Assembly (NCBI GenBank): GCA_000525675.1
Contig: CP002190.1
Coordinates: 1,984,001-2,048,000 of the forward strand
Source: Bdellovibrio bacteriovorus W
Lineage (GTDB): Bacteria > Bdellovibrionota > Bdellovibrionia > Bdellovibrionales > Bdellovibrionaceae
DNA: 64,000 nucleotides
Reading direction: 5' to 3'
Each line of letters starts with the position of its first letter. Within the stretch, counting starts at the first letter, position 1. Below, in pieces: positions 26,498 through 35,065 of this stretch. The translations under genes were made by a program, and so were the position numbers. The notes under the pieces are model-generated. The model searched no databases and was not told the origin of the DNA. It was given only the letters and a program-made list of their open reading frames with translations.

Positions 26498-26648
26498 ATT
26501 TGTGGAGAAGTCTAAGTGAGTCTCTGGCCGAAAGCGGCCTTTGCGGGGGCCTGGATGGCCCGAACCGATGCCAAAGGCAGCGGCCGCAATTGAGCTAGGA
26601 TGGCGTGCCGCTGAAGCGCTAGAGACTCACTTAGATTGCTCCGCAAAT
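26498..26648. repeat. Large inverted-repeat element with nested hairpins (element B)
   Basis: Outer arms 26498-26528 and 26618-26648 pair at 30 of 31 positions, three of these as G-T (wobble) pairs; the one mismatch is 26508/26638. Inner hairpins: GGCCG/CGGCC with loop AAAG (26526-26539, competing with the arm end), GGGCC/GGCCC with loop TGGAT (26547-26561), GCC/GGC (26570-26578), and CAGCGG/CCGCTG (26578-26613) enclosing CGC/GCG with AGGA in its loop. Architecture, size class, GGA loops and the shared ATTGAGC...AGGATG core match element A, although the arm sequences differ. Confidence 0.83.
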
Positions 26649-26682
26649 CCCTCGCTTAAAACCAGTCTAGTGGATCAGTTTA

Positions 26683-28092
26683 CTAGGTGCACTGCTTTCC
26701 CTGAGAGCCATCACCTTTGCAGCCAAGAGCCTCACGCATTTTAGGATCAGCCATCATGATCTTATTCACACGATCGCTGGCCTTAGGGTGGCTTGAGTAA
26801 TCATCATCTGCATCTGCCTCTTGAAGATAATTTTCATAGTCCTCAAGAGCTGAGCAGGCCTTCCCTGCGGCTGCCTTCACGCGATCCATAGTTACTTGTT
26901 TAATATTCTGACAGTCTAACCCCAAAAAAATGGCCTGAGATGAAAAGGCAAACTCTTTCGCCTTAGAAGATTCTTTCATTCCTTTGATCTTCGCAGTGAC
27001 AGCTTGGGTCGCTATCCAATCAGAAAAAGCTTCTTGCATGTGACCACTACCAATAAAACTTGCACAGTGTTTTTGAGAATCATAGAACTGACCTACTTCA
27101 GAAATTCGATCTGCAAACATCGCCTCGGTTCCATCCGTGAAGTTATCTTCACTCCCTTCAGCATCGCCCATCTCTTTCATCTCCGCGAGAAGCTCATCGC
27201 GTTCTTCTTCTATTCGTTTTTCTAAGTCATCCTTAGATGGCACCTTCGCCCCAATAGATTGAGCTGACTGCAGGCAACTTAGAACTCCTTTAAGGGGGTT
27301 TTTATCAGGATAAATCTCTTTACCCTGCTCTGGATGATTTGCGACGTTACACGAATCAATAGAGTGCCCTAGTTCGTGAGCGATCACGCTATAAAGTCCG
27401 CCATCGGGATAGTTTAAAATTTGTGGACACAATGTTACCGTGTTTTCTCCCGGAGTGTAGTAAGCATTCGGCGCCTCACAACCCTGCATCGCCAATTCTT
27501 CCCACTCTATAGGGACTGAGAGAGATTTCATCTGCACAGCTTTTACCTGCGCGATCATCTGGTTGATATCTTTGGCATTGGCGGAATTACGACGCCCCTC
27601 TAACATTTTAACAATGTGACCTTTTGCCTCGACAAAAAGTTTTTCAGATCTTTTAATTTCATCCGCATAGAGTGCTAACATTTTCTTTTTGTCTTCTGGG
27701 CTCAGATTGTTATCTTTCTCAGAAAGAAGTTCAGGAAATAAAAAAGGATCTTGAGTGATGGGTTCCGGATATTTCTTTTGGATACAATTCTCAACGGAAC
27801 CAAGCGTGCTTAAATAATTAAAGTTAGCAATTTTTTTTCCTTGAGCATCTTGATAGAGGTACATCTCCTGCGCTCGTTCCCCTAGTTTTCCGCAATAGCT
27901 CTGAAGACTGCAGGCCGTCACCGAAGGAGCTACGCAGTGATCACCGTTGGCAGCCGAAACTTTTAAAAGCGACTTCATGTTTTCAATTTTTCGTAGGGCT
28001 TCAGTAACATCTGCTTGAGAGTCTTCCTCTGCCAACGCAGCCCCCGCTGACAAAGCTATTCCTAATACGGCCACTCCTAAAATTCTTTTCAT
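26683..28092 (-). CDS. Exported zinc metallopeptidase (HExxH)
   Basis: A 469-residue protein with a signal peptide (AGAALA, residues ~1-21). The zinc motif HELGH is at residues 239-243, and EAFSDW (Glu354, Asp358) probably gives the third ligand, a gluzincin-like arrangement reminiscent of M13 peptidases. SHPKASDRVNKI near the C-terminus resembles a substrate-site segment. Many Cys residues suggest disulphides. It shares one base with the small upstream gene. Prey or envelope protein digestion is inferred. Confidence 0.8.
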   Translation of the reverse strand: MKRILGVAVLGIALSAGAALAEEDSQADVTEALRKIENMKSLLKVSAANGDHCVAPSVTACSLQSYCGKLGERAQEMYLYQDAQGKKIANFNYLSTLGSVENCIQKKYPEPITQDPFLFPELLSEKDNNLSPEDKKKMLALYADEIKRSEKLFVEAKGHIVKMLEGRRNSANAKDINQMIAQVKAVQMKSLSVPIEWEELAMQGCEAPNAYYTPGENTVTLCPQILNYPDGGLYSVIAHELGHSIDSCNVANHPEQGKEIYPDKNPLKGVLSCLQSAQSIGAKVPSKDDLEKRIEEERDELLAEMKEMGDAEGSEDNFTDGTEAMFADRISEVGQFYDSQKHCASFIGSGHMQEAFSDWIATQAVTAKIKGMKESSKAKEFAFSSQAIFLGLDCQNIKQVTMDRVKAAAGKACSALEDYENYLQEADADDDYSSHPKASDRVNKIMMADPKMREALGCKGDGSQGKQCT

Positions 28093-28463
28093 TACTTCAC
28101 CGTCTCTGAATACTTACGAATAGTTCTTAAATTCTTCATCAAAGCCACATATTCTTTGCCCTGTACACAGCCTTTGATAGCCGTCGTCTTTTTTCCATTC
28201 TTCTTTGTGATTTTATAGTCACCTGCTGGGCAATTTTTTGTGGTTTTTTTTGGTTTATAATTTTCAAGATTCTTCCAAGCCGCAAGGACATCTTTGGGCA
28301 AGGATGTTCCTAAATCTTTCCCTTGCAGAAAATAGTGCTCATTTTCTTTTTTTAGAATATCCACAAGACGTGTCCCTGAATGGAACTGACGATCTAAGAC
28401 AATTTGATTTGCAAATACCGGAGAAGAAATAAGAATTGAAAATAGAATCGCTAAGCATTTCAT
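28092..28463 (-). CDS. Small exported protein of unknown function
   Basis: A 123-residue protein with signal peptide ([11 protein letters not shown]) and a basic mature part with two Cys (CPAGDYKI and GCVQGKEYV), possibly a disulphide. Its last base is the first base of the metallopeptidase ATG, so the two form an operon and it may be a partner or inhibitor of that enzyme. No family recognised. Confidence 0.7.
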   Translation of the reverse strand: MKCLAILFSILISSPVFANQIVLDRQFHSGTRLVDILKKENEHYFLQGKDLGTSLPKDVLAAWKNLENYKPKKTTKNCPAGDYKITKKNGKKTTAIKGCVQGKEYVALMKNLRTIRKYSETVK

Positions 28464-28602
28464 ACTTTCATTTTATAAAAATTCTCTGACAGAGGCTCGT
28501 AATGTTTTCTATTTTGATAGCTACTGGACCTTAATAGAGGGAGGTTCATCACTTGCTGCCCCGAACCTAGCTCCCACGCTAGAAGCATGTTTTACTACTG
28601 CC

Positions 28603-28962
28603 ATGTCAGATACAAATAATTGCCCGAAATGTTCTTCACAGTATGTTTATCAGGACCAAAATCTATGGGTTTGTCCCGAGTGCTCCCATGAGTGGAGTGT
28701 CCACAAAGACGGCGCAGACGATGCTGCCTCTGTTGTTGATGATGGTACGATCAAAGACGCCAATGGCAATATCTTGCAAGACGGTGATTCTGTAATCGTG
28801 ATTAAGGACCTCAAACTAAAGGGCTCTTCAGGAGTCATCAAAGGCGGCACTAAGGTAAAAAGCATTCGCCTTACCGATGCCGGAGATGGCCATGATATCG
28901 CCTGCAAAATTGATGGGTTTGGCGCGATCAATCTTAAATCTGAATTCGTTAGAAAAGCCTAA
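28603..28962 (+). CDS. yjdM: YjdM/PhnA-family zinc-ribbon protein
   Basis: A 119-residue protein: N-terminal zinc ribbon ([12 protein letters not shown]...CPECSHEW), a linker, and the beta-barrel PhnA domain (VKDANGN-like [25 protein letters not shown]...[10 protein letters not shown]). This family was named after the phosphonate operon but has no demonstrated role in it. Full family length. A terminator follows at once. Confidence 0.93.
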   Translation: MSDTNNCPKCSSQYVYQDQNLWVCPECSHEWSVHKDGADDAASVVDDGTIKDANGNILQDGDSVIVIKDLKLKGSSGVIKGGTKVKSIRLTDAGDGHDIACKIDGFGAINLKSEFVRKA

Positions 28963-28980
28963 TTAGAATATTTTAAAAAC

Positions 28981-29009
28981 GGGAGTCTTAGGACTCCCCT
29001 TCTTCTTTT
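28981..29009 (+). terminator. Terminator after yjdM
   Basis: GGGAGTC (28981-28987), loop TTAG, GACTCCC (28992-28998), then a T-rich run to 29009. The right half overlaps the last codons of the convergent globin gene. Confidence 0.8.
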
Positions 29010-29389
29010 ATGTTTCGCATATGATCTGCAAGTCTTAAAAGAGAATGAAGAAGTTCGCTCCGAATCGGCTCTGCGACCCCGACGTCCTCAAAAGCTTGAA
29101 CCATACATATCATCCATTGATCTCTTTCTGACTTTCCAATTTGAAAAGGAAAGTGGCGCATACGCATTCTGGGATGACCGTGATTTTCAACGAAGAGATT
29201 CGGTCCCCCCAACCATCCTGATAAAAACATGAAAAGCTTTTCTTCGGAACCGCTTAAATCCCGAGGATGCATCTGGCGCACTCCTTGAGCTTCAGGCAGA
29301 GTATCCATAATCTCGTAAAAGCGTTTAGTAATCTGGCGAAGGACTGATTCTCCACCCAGTTGTTCGTAAGCGGTCTTTGCGTCTGTCAT
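28988..29389 (-). CDS. Group II truncated haemoglobin
   Basis: A 133-residue globin. YEQLGGESVLRQITKRFYEIMD is the A/B helix region, MHPRDL and FLSGWLGGPNLFVENHGHPRMRMRHFPF (proximal His in MRHF, with GGP and HGHP) are hallmarks of group II truncated haemoglobins, and WMICM the G/H region. These bind O2 and NO. It is convergent with yjdM and divergent from the 2OG-oxygenase gene. Confidence 0.92.
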   Translation of the reverse strand: MTDAKTAYEQLGGESVLRQITKRFYEIMDTLPEAQGVRQMHPRDLSGSEEKLFMFLSGWLGGPNLFVENHGHPRMRMRHFPFQIGKSERDQWMICMVQAFEDVGVAEPIRSELLHSLLRLADHMRNIKEEGES

Positions 29390-29595
29390 GGGTATGGTCT
29401 ATCAGGATCTAATGCTGAACGCCATTATAAATTGCTCAATGTCAAATTCCCTATACCTTCTCATAATTTAGGAATTGATGCCTATTTAAGGCCCTACCCT
29501 ACGTCCCTGTTTTTTAAGCCGTCTTTACGAAATTATTTGTAGAGAAAAAAAACTTCGTGCATAAAATATTACCGCGAAATTTCTAAGGAGATTTT

Positions 29596-30213
29596 ATGAT
29601 CATCCCAGGGGTCGAACTGCTACTCCAAGAACTGGCTGAAAAAGGCTGGGTGGCGGTTTCAAATATATTCCCGGCAAATCTTGTCGAGGCCCTCGCCCAA
29701 GAGTGTCTCCAACTCCAATCTCTAGGAGCGCTACAAGCGGCTTCGATTGGAGTTCAAGGTAAAAGTATCAATAGTCATATCCGCGGCGACTCTACCTACT
29801 GGCTCGAAGAGAATAGCCTTTCCCCTGATCAAAAAATATTTTTTGCATACCTCAAGGCGCTTCAAGAACAACTCAATCAAGCCTTCTTCATCGGCATTCA
29901 AAGAGTAGAATCGCATTTCGCTATCTATCCCCCCTCTGCGCGCTATGCAAAACACCTCGACACACCCCCAGGTCAACAAAATCGAAAAATCACCTTTGTC
30001 CTTTATCTCAACCGCCAATGGCAAAGTTCTTGTGGCGGTCAGCTCAGTCTTTTTAAACCAGAAGCTAGCGATGAACTTCTCACCCAAATCGAACCTCGGT
30101 TCGGAAGTTTCGTACTTTTTAGAAGTGACCTCTTCCCCCATCAAGTCGAAGTCTGCGGCTGCGATCGATTGAGCCTGACGGGCTGGTTTCGCAGTGATGG
30201 GGCCGTTTTTTAA
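29596..30213 (+). CDS. 2-oxoglutarate/Fe(II)-dependent oxygenase (PHD-like)
   Basis: A 205-residue protein with the double-stranded beta-helix motifs: HLDTPP (His-x-Asp), FVLYLNRQW, GGQLSLF, FPHQV (distal His) and a later Arg (RLSLTGWFR) for 2-oxoglutarate. It resembles prolyl-hydroxylase-like proteins. Substrate unknown. AAGGAG precedes the ATG. A single-gene unit. Confidence 0.87.
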   Translation: MIIPGVELLLQELAEKGWVAVSNIFPANLVEALAQECLQLQSLGALQAASIGVQGKSINSHIRGDSTYWLEENSLSPDQKIFFAYLKALQEQLNQAFFIGIQRVESHFAIYPPSARYAKHLDTPPGQQNRKITFVLYLNRQWQSSCGGQLSLFKPEASDELLTQIEPRFGSFVLFRSDLFPHQVEVCGCDRLSLTGWFRSDGAVF

Positions 30214-30356
30214 GGGCTCCCCCTGTCTTAAAACTCAATTCCTTGCTCTAGAGGTGTCTGATTTTTTGACAGTCCTAAAAAAACGAAAGATTCATCCTTT
30301 GCCTTAGTGTTTTTAAGGATTTTCCAGTATCACAGTGAGGACTGAAGGGAAGATCT

Positions 30357-30995
30357 ATGCAAAGACCCTATATTATTGGTGTTGCTGGCGGCAGTGGTTC
30401 TGGAAAAACATATTTTGCGAAAGCTCTTTTAGAAAAGCTCGGCGAAGAGCACTGCACCCTCATCCTTCAGGATAACTACTACATCGATCAATCGGCTAAG
30501 TTTGATTCTGATGGTGGTTCTGTAAATTTCGATCACCCCGATGCTTTAGATTTTTCTTTACTAGCACAAGGTTTAAAAACACTTAAAAAAAATCAAACGC
30601 TGCACGTACCGGTCTATGATTTTGTCACGCACTCACGGCTTGAGAAAACCATCTTGGCTTTGCCAAAACCTGTTATCATTGTCGATGGTATTCTGATTCT
30701 CAACTCTCCAGAGGTTCGTGCTGAATTAGATGCTTCCATCTTTTTTGACACTCCGGAAGCTTTGAGATTTGAACGACGTCTTGCGAGAGATGTTCACGAG
30801 CGAGGGAGAACTCCCGAAGGAGTCTTGCGCCAGTTCGAATTACAAGTACGCCCTATGCACGATCTTTTCGTCGAACCTTCGAAAGTATATGCCGACAGGA
30901 TTGTGAAAGACTCTGGTGACTTTACGGGAGTCTTGAATTCTTTAAGCAAGGACCTCATGCCCTATATGCAAAAAATGAATTCGTTGAACACTTAA
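30357..30995 (+). CDS. udk: Uridine kinase
   Basis: A 212-residue cytosolic enzyme that phosphorylates uridine and cytidine (pyrimidine salvage). P-loop GVAGGSGSGKT at residues 8-18, QDNYYID, NFDHPDALDF, VPVYDFVTHSR and RRLARDVHERGR all match uridine kinases; length is standard. GAAGGGA lies upstream of the ATG. A predator would use it to recycle prey RNA nucleosides. Confidence 0.95.
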   Translation: MQRPYIIGVAGGSGSGKTYFAKALLEKLGEEHCTLILQDNYYIDQSAKFDSDGGSVNFDHPDALDFSLLAQGLKTLKKNQTLHVPVYDFVTHSRLEKTILALPKPVIIVDGILILNSPEVRAELDASIFFDTPEALRFERRLARDVHERGRTPEGVLRQFELQVRPMHDLFVEPSKVYADRIVKDSGDFTGVLNSLSKDLMPYMQKMNSLNT

Positions 30996-31036
30996 TCCTG
31001 CAAAGACCTTCACCTCAAATATCGGAAAAGAACTTC

Positions 31037-32368
31037 CTACCCCTCAGAGACTATTGCTTGAACAGTTTGGGGCTCTCTTCTGATCCAATAGAGATACGCA
31101 AAGCTTCCGCAAAGTACACTGAAGGCTGAGATATAAACTAGATACTGAAAATCAGCACTTTCTTGAATAAGGCTGCTGATTAAGAAAATAAAAAGATTCG
31201 CAGTGGTCGCCATTAGTACGGCTAGAGAATTGAGTTCTCCGCGAATTTGTTCAGGCACCATTCTTTGTCGAATCTCAAATTCACCATTATTAAAACCATA
31301 AAGTCCAATACGCGAAACGAGAATAGACGCTAGAAACAGAACATATCCCCACTTGGTATGGGTCGCAAAGGCAAGTACTCCGGCGCACAACGAAAGTCCC
31401 TGCAAAAGAATGTGCGAAAAAGTACTTCTCAAAAGCCCCCAGCGCCTTACTAGAAATGGAAAGCTCAACGTCGAAATCAAACCGAAAAGCGCCCCCAGTG
31501 CTCGGAACAGACTAATTTCCGATTCAACCATTTGCACTTGTTCTTTCAAATACGCCGTTAATAATACGCCATGGGGACTTAGAACAGAGAACCATAAAAA
31601 GGTATTACTCACCAAGAGCCAGAACAAAGGACTTCGTGTGGCGACTCGATGATCAATCTTAAATAAGCTCTTCCACTCCTGTGTCACTGCGCGAGCACTG
31701 CGCTCAGGCGTTACTTTTAAAATCCCTCGAAGGATTCCGTACTCAGGGACGAAAGAAATAAGATTCCATAAAGCGACCACAATCAATCCTAGAAGATGAT
31801 GCCAAGAAGTTGGATTCAAGACATAGATAAACCCCGCTAGAATGGGAGCCCCAACTTCTGTGGATAAATCAATGCGCCTCATCCACGCATTGAACCAAGT
31901 TAACTTCGTTGTCGGAACAAGCGCTGGGACTAAGTCATTGCCAATGGCAAGGTCTGTAATGTGTGAACCCAAAGAAGCAAAAATTCCCGCCGCACACAAT
32001 CCCGCAAAATATAAACTGATCTGCCAAGCAGCCTCAGTGGACTGATGCACTACCGAATCTAAGATAAGAAAGAAAATGATTCCAAAAAGAACTCCAATAA
32101 ATTGAAAACCAATCCCAACGCGAACGACATTTTTTCGCGCCGTCGTATCCATCCACTTCCCACTGGCACTGGTTAACATTAAAGTCCCTAACTTTATGAC
32201 TAGATAATAAAATGCAGCGGCCTGAAGCTTGCCTGGAAAGACATGAAGTAAGGCAAATGGAACTACAAAATCCCAGGCCTGATCTCCTGTGCGAGTCAAA
32301 AGCCGACTAAGTAAAAGCTTGATTTCTGTTGTGATGGGATGCTCCTGGCTCAGGCGTTTCTCAGTCAA
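31037..32368 (-). CDS. Ferroportin-family metal exporter
   Basis: A 443-residue, 12-helix membrane protein. The start LLLSRLLTRTGDQAWDFVVP, the WMRRIDLSTEVGAP segment and LSPHGVLLTAYLK closely match my memory of the B. bacteriovorus ferroportin used for crystal structures; it exports ferrous iron or similar divalent metals. The frame extends upstream to a TTG at 32404, but GAGGG eight bases before a TTG at 32368 makes that the better start and gives the expected length. The gene is divergent from the Dnr-like regulator. Confidence 0.88.
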   Translation of the reverse strand: MTEKRLSQEHPITTEIKLLLSRLLTRTGDQAWDFVVPFALLHVFPGKLQAAAFYYLVIKLGTLMLTSASGKWMDTTARKNVVRVGIGFQFIGVLFGIIFFLILDSVVHQSTEAAWQISLYFAGLCAAGIFASLGSHITDLAIGNDLVPALVPTTKLTWFNAWMRRIDLSTEVGAPILAGFIYVLNPTSWHHLLGLIVVALWNLISFVPEYGILRGILKVTPERSARAVTQEWKSLFKIDHRVATRSPLFWLLVSNTFLWFSVLSPHGVLLTAYLKEQVQMVESEISLFRALGALFGLISTLSFPFLVRRWGLLRSTFSHILLQGLSLCAGVLAFATHTKWGYVLFLASILVSRIGLYGFNNGEFEIRQRMVPEQIRGELNSLAVLMATTANLFIFLISSLIQESADFQYLVYISAFSVLCGSFAYLYWIRREPQTVQAIVSEG

Positions 32369-32487
32369 GATATAGACCCTCAGCCTGTATTCTTGCAAGA
32401 GCAATCTTGTCCATTCGGCTCCGTTTTTATGGACGCCTCCACTAAAGAAGACTATACTTAGTGCCTATAAAGGAGCTGGAGAGAATT

Positions 32488-33141
32488 ATGACCAAGATTC
32501 AAATCGACAAGTGCCCCATCTGCTCTAGCCAAGAAGAAAAAGTCACTGATATTATTATTCCTCTTATTCGCAGTCTAAAGTTTAAGAAAAACAGCGTACT
32601 CTTAGAGCAGGGCGAATCTTTAAATGGCTTTTATCTGATTCATAAAGGAAAAGTTAAAATTTCTAAAGTTTCGCCATTAGGTAAAGAAGTCATTTTGGGC
32701 TTCTTAGGCCCAGGAAAAACTTTCGGTGAAGCCAGTCTTTTCAATTCTGAAACGTCTTCTGATCTTTTGACTATAACAGAGAATTCTGAAATTTACTTTA
32801 TTCCTAAAGAAGACTTTCAAAAAATTCTCCAACACCGCCCTGAACTCTATCATTCCGTCATCGCTTCCATTGTTAAATGGATGGATCAGCTAAATTCAGT
32901 GATTGAAAATATCGGCGTCAGTTCAGCCAAAGAAAGAGTCGTTAAATTTCTAATAGGCCTTCAAAAAGATCAGCAGAGCGACATTCTAGAGCTCAAAGAG
33001 AAAAAGCACGAGGTGGCCATGATGTTAGGCCTTCGTCCCGAAACCTTTTCACGAACGCTTGCAGAGCTTGAAGAAGAAGGCTTACTAAAATTAGATCATC
33101 GTAAGATCAAAGTTCTTCAAACTCTTTCTAGCTTTCTTTAG
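32488..33141 (+). CDS. Crp/Fnr-family regulator, Dnr/NnrR-like
   Basis: A 217-residue regulator: sensor beta-roll (residues ~20-125), dimer helix, and winged HTH with LGLRPETFSRTL. The E-x-x-S-R recognition helix reads TTGAT half-sites; PETFSR is typical of NO-responsive Dnr/NnrR proteins. It has only two N-terminal Cys (CPIC) and no internal Cys, so a 4Fe-4S cluster is unlikely. The ATG at 32488 has GGAGAG at good spacing (frame open from a GTG at 32461). It converges with nnrS, overlapping by 14 bp. Confidence 0.87.
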   Translation: MTKIQIDKCPICSSQEEKVTDIIIPLIRSLKFKKNSVLLEQGESLNGFYLIHKGKVKISKVSPLGKEVILGFLGPGKTFGEASLFNSETSSDLLTITENSEIYFIPKEDFQKILQHRPELYHSVIASIVKWMDQLNSVIENIGVSSAKERVVKFLIGLQKDQQSDILELKEKKHEVAMMLGLRPETFSRTLAELEEEGLLKLDHRKIKVLQTLSSFL

Positions 33142-34273
33142 TCGGCTTTCCTCGTACACTGATCATTTTAGGAATGAAAACAAACGCCCATACAACAAGT
33201 CCTATAATCCATGTATAAAATGCATAAATTAAATGGGATTGATAAATATGGAGAGCAAATCCCGCAGAGAGCCTTGTGAATCCTGCAAGGCTTACCAATA
33301 ATGCCCCAACAAATAATACCTTGGAGTTTTTCTCTAAACCAAGATCATGCTTCCCATGAGCCAATGAGACCCGAGTTGCGATCATGAACGTCATCAGAGC
33401 TAAGCCCGAAACTAAAATGACGTGCAAAAGATGAATGCGATAGTCGGAAAAGAATATCATCGCAGCTTGACCTAAAAGTAAAGACCACGCCGAAGCCCAT
33501 AGCCACCATGTTTGCACTCCACGGCGTGCTGGAAACTTATGAATCCTCCAGAATTTAAAAGCTATATAACCTATCACAAGGCCCCTCAGCGCCTGCGCCC
33601 AAATCCCCACTTGAGCCGCCTCAAGAATGTAGCTGCCAATAAATGCAAATGCTAAAAAGGTAAATAGGAAGACTCTTTTTTGCGGCGAACCTTCCTGCGG
33701 GCTCTCTACCCATCCTAAAAGAGCCGGTATCAAACGAGATCCCACCCCTAGGACAAGACAAAAGATATAAGCCTGCAAGAAGAACAATCTTGATAACTGA
33801 AATAGGAATGATGGCAAATTAGTAGTATAACCTAATAGCAGACCGACACTTCCTGCGAGTCCTGCAAGTACGCCGACCCCCACAAACAAAAAGGCATCCG
33901 GAGGATTGGAGCGTCTTTTTAAAAATCTTCGAACCAAAAAAATCATTAAAAACAGAAACAATAGAACGACAGTGAAATAGAAATACACTTTCGAAAAAAA
34001 CACCACCGCTGAAATTAGTAGTGCAATTAAAGCAAAGGCCGTTCTCTGCTCTGCCATTGTCGGCTCAAAACTAGAAGTGAATTTTGGAGCCGCCGTCATT
34101 AAAAAACCGCAAACAAAACTTAGAAAGAAACCACCCAGCATGAGATCGGGATGGGTCTGCCCAGGATATTGCACCCAACCGAGCGGAAAAAGAATCCAAA
34201 GAAACACTCCCCAGACTCCGAGCCCCCATCCCACGGGAAAAAAATATCTATAGGCATCGATCACTTTGTTCAC
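33128..34273 (-). CDS. nnrS: NnrS family membrane protein
   Basis: A 381-residue, ~12-helix inner-membrane haem-copper protein. Family marks: RYFFPVGWGLG at the start, TAAPKFT, GVGSRLIPALLG and RIHLLHVILVSGLAL with His residues in helices. NnrS relieves nitrosative stress and is co-regulated with nitrite/NO respiration. Start is GTG at 34273. It follows the DUF2249 gene in the same direction and is likely in its transcript, downstream of a perfect Fnr-type box. Confidence 0.92.
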   Translation of the reverse strand: MNKVIDAYRYFFPVGWGLGVWGVFLWILFPLGWVQYPGQTHPDLMLGGFFLSFVCGFLMTAAPKFTSSFEPTMAEQRTAFALIALLISAVVFFSKVYFYFTVVLLFLFLMIFLVRRFLKRRSNPPDAFLFVGVGVLAGLAGSVGLLLGYTTNLPSFLFQLSRLFFLQAYIFCLVLGVGSRLIPALLGWVESPQEGSPQKRVFLFTFLAFAFIGSYILEAAQVGIWAQALRGLVIGYIAFKFWRIHKFPARRGVQTWWLWASAWSLLLGQAAMIFFSDYRIHLLHVILVSGLALMTFMIATRVSLAHGKHDLGLEKNSKVLFVGALLVSLAGFTRLSAGFALHIYQSHLIYAFYTWIIGLVVWAFVFIPKMISVRGKPTKES

Positions 34274-34314
34274 GGTTTTTCCTTATCTACAAGCGCACTC
34301 TTTTCACGTCACAA

Positions 34315-34575
34315 CTATTCGCCGCCACAAAATCCACAGCAGCTTTCTTTTTTTCTTTTGATCTTCACCTTCCACTCCTGCGTGCCTGTTTTTTCCATCT
34401 CATAGCTAAATCGTTCTGATTCTTGTTCCATGAATGATTTCAGAAGTAACGCAGGATCTTCTTTGAAAAGAATCACCATTTCCTCACCAGGTTCTAAATC
34501 GTCAGACTGGCGACGGAAAAACAATTCTCTTTCTTGTGGGGCCATTTGATCTAAGTGGATTCTTTGTTCAGACAT
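34315..34575 (-). CDS. DUF2249-like protein with C-terminal Cys cluster
   Basis: An 86-residue protein. LDPGEEM-like DLEPGEEMVILFKEDPALLLKSF and WKVKIKRKK match DUF2249 proteins, which often sit in nitrite/NO-respiration clusters; the tail CCGFCGG could bind a metal. AAAGGAG precedes the ATG. It lies between the Fnr box and nnrS, so it is the first gene of that unit. Confidence 0.82.
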   Translation of the reverse strand: MSEQRIHLDQMAPQERELFFRRQSDDLEPGEEMVILFKEDPALLLKSFMEQESERFSYEMEKTGTQEWKVKIKRKKESCCGFCGGE

Positions 34576-34623
34576 TTTACTATCTCCTTTTCTTCACTCT
34601 AGAAAAATTGGAGATTTCATTCA

Positions 34624-34637
34624 TTGATCTGAATCAA
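34624..34637 (-). promoter_or_regulatory. Perfect Fnr-type box before DUF2249-nnrS
   Basis: TTGAT-CTGA-ATCAA, exact consensus. A -10-like TAGAGT (minus strand, 34601-34596) lies about 32 bp from its centre, placing the box near -41 of the DUF2249-nnrS unit. It overlaps the end of the globin gene. Confidence 0.85.
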
Positions 34638-35044
34638 GTTTTTTGATTTTCTTGCTTTAGCAACTCATTGCGAAATGACAGGGATTCTCCCATTTTTTCA
34701 ACCACCATTCCCCATAACTGAATCTGCTGAGGTTTCAGTCGCTCTGAGAGAGTCTCTTTAAACAGTCCTAACCATCTCTCTAAAAGTTGATCATTAAATC
34801 CTGCATGAAAATGCTTATGGACTGGGTTGTAATGCGTGAACATATAAGGTGTTCCGCCGAAACGAATCCACCAAAAGTGCGTCAACCTTTGAATATGTTC
34901 AGGCCAGTCGTGGACCGACTGAAAAGGAATAGATAACTCAGGATCTTTTTCAACCTTGCGATAGAAGTCTTCGATCACAATAAAAATATCCCAATGAGTA
35001 AATTCAACTCCATTCACAATGATCTTATCTTGAGGTGAAACCAT
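34634..35044 (-). CDS. Group III-like truncated haemoglobin
   Basis: A 136-residue globin: FYRKVEKDPELSIPFQSV, WPEHIQRLTHFWWIRFGGTPYM and KHFHAGF...ERWLGLFKET follow the group III pattern, with the proximal His in the KHF segment. Likely binds NO or O2. It is the last gene of the nirK operon, 21 bp after the SCO gene. NO detoxification is inferred from context. Confidence 0.85.
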   Translation of the reverse strand: MVSPQDKIIVNGVEFTHWDIFIVIEDFYRKVEKDPELSIPFQSVHDWPEHIQRLTHFWWIRFGGTPYMFTHYNPVHKHFHAGFNDQLLERWLGLFKETLSERLKPQQIQLWGMVVEKMGESLSFRNELLKQENQKT

Positions 35045-35065
35045 CGTCTTAACCTTCTTAACCTT

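Noticed and set aside
34634-35044. Loss of the proximal haem histidine in the group III-like globin
   Set aside because: A first alignment on the WLGLF block suggested Leu, but the proximal His of this group lies earlier, and KHF is present here.
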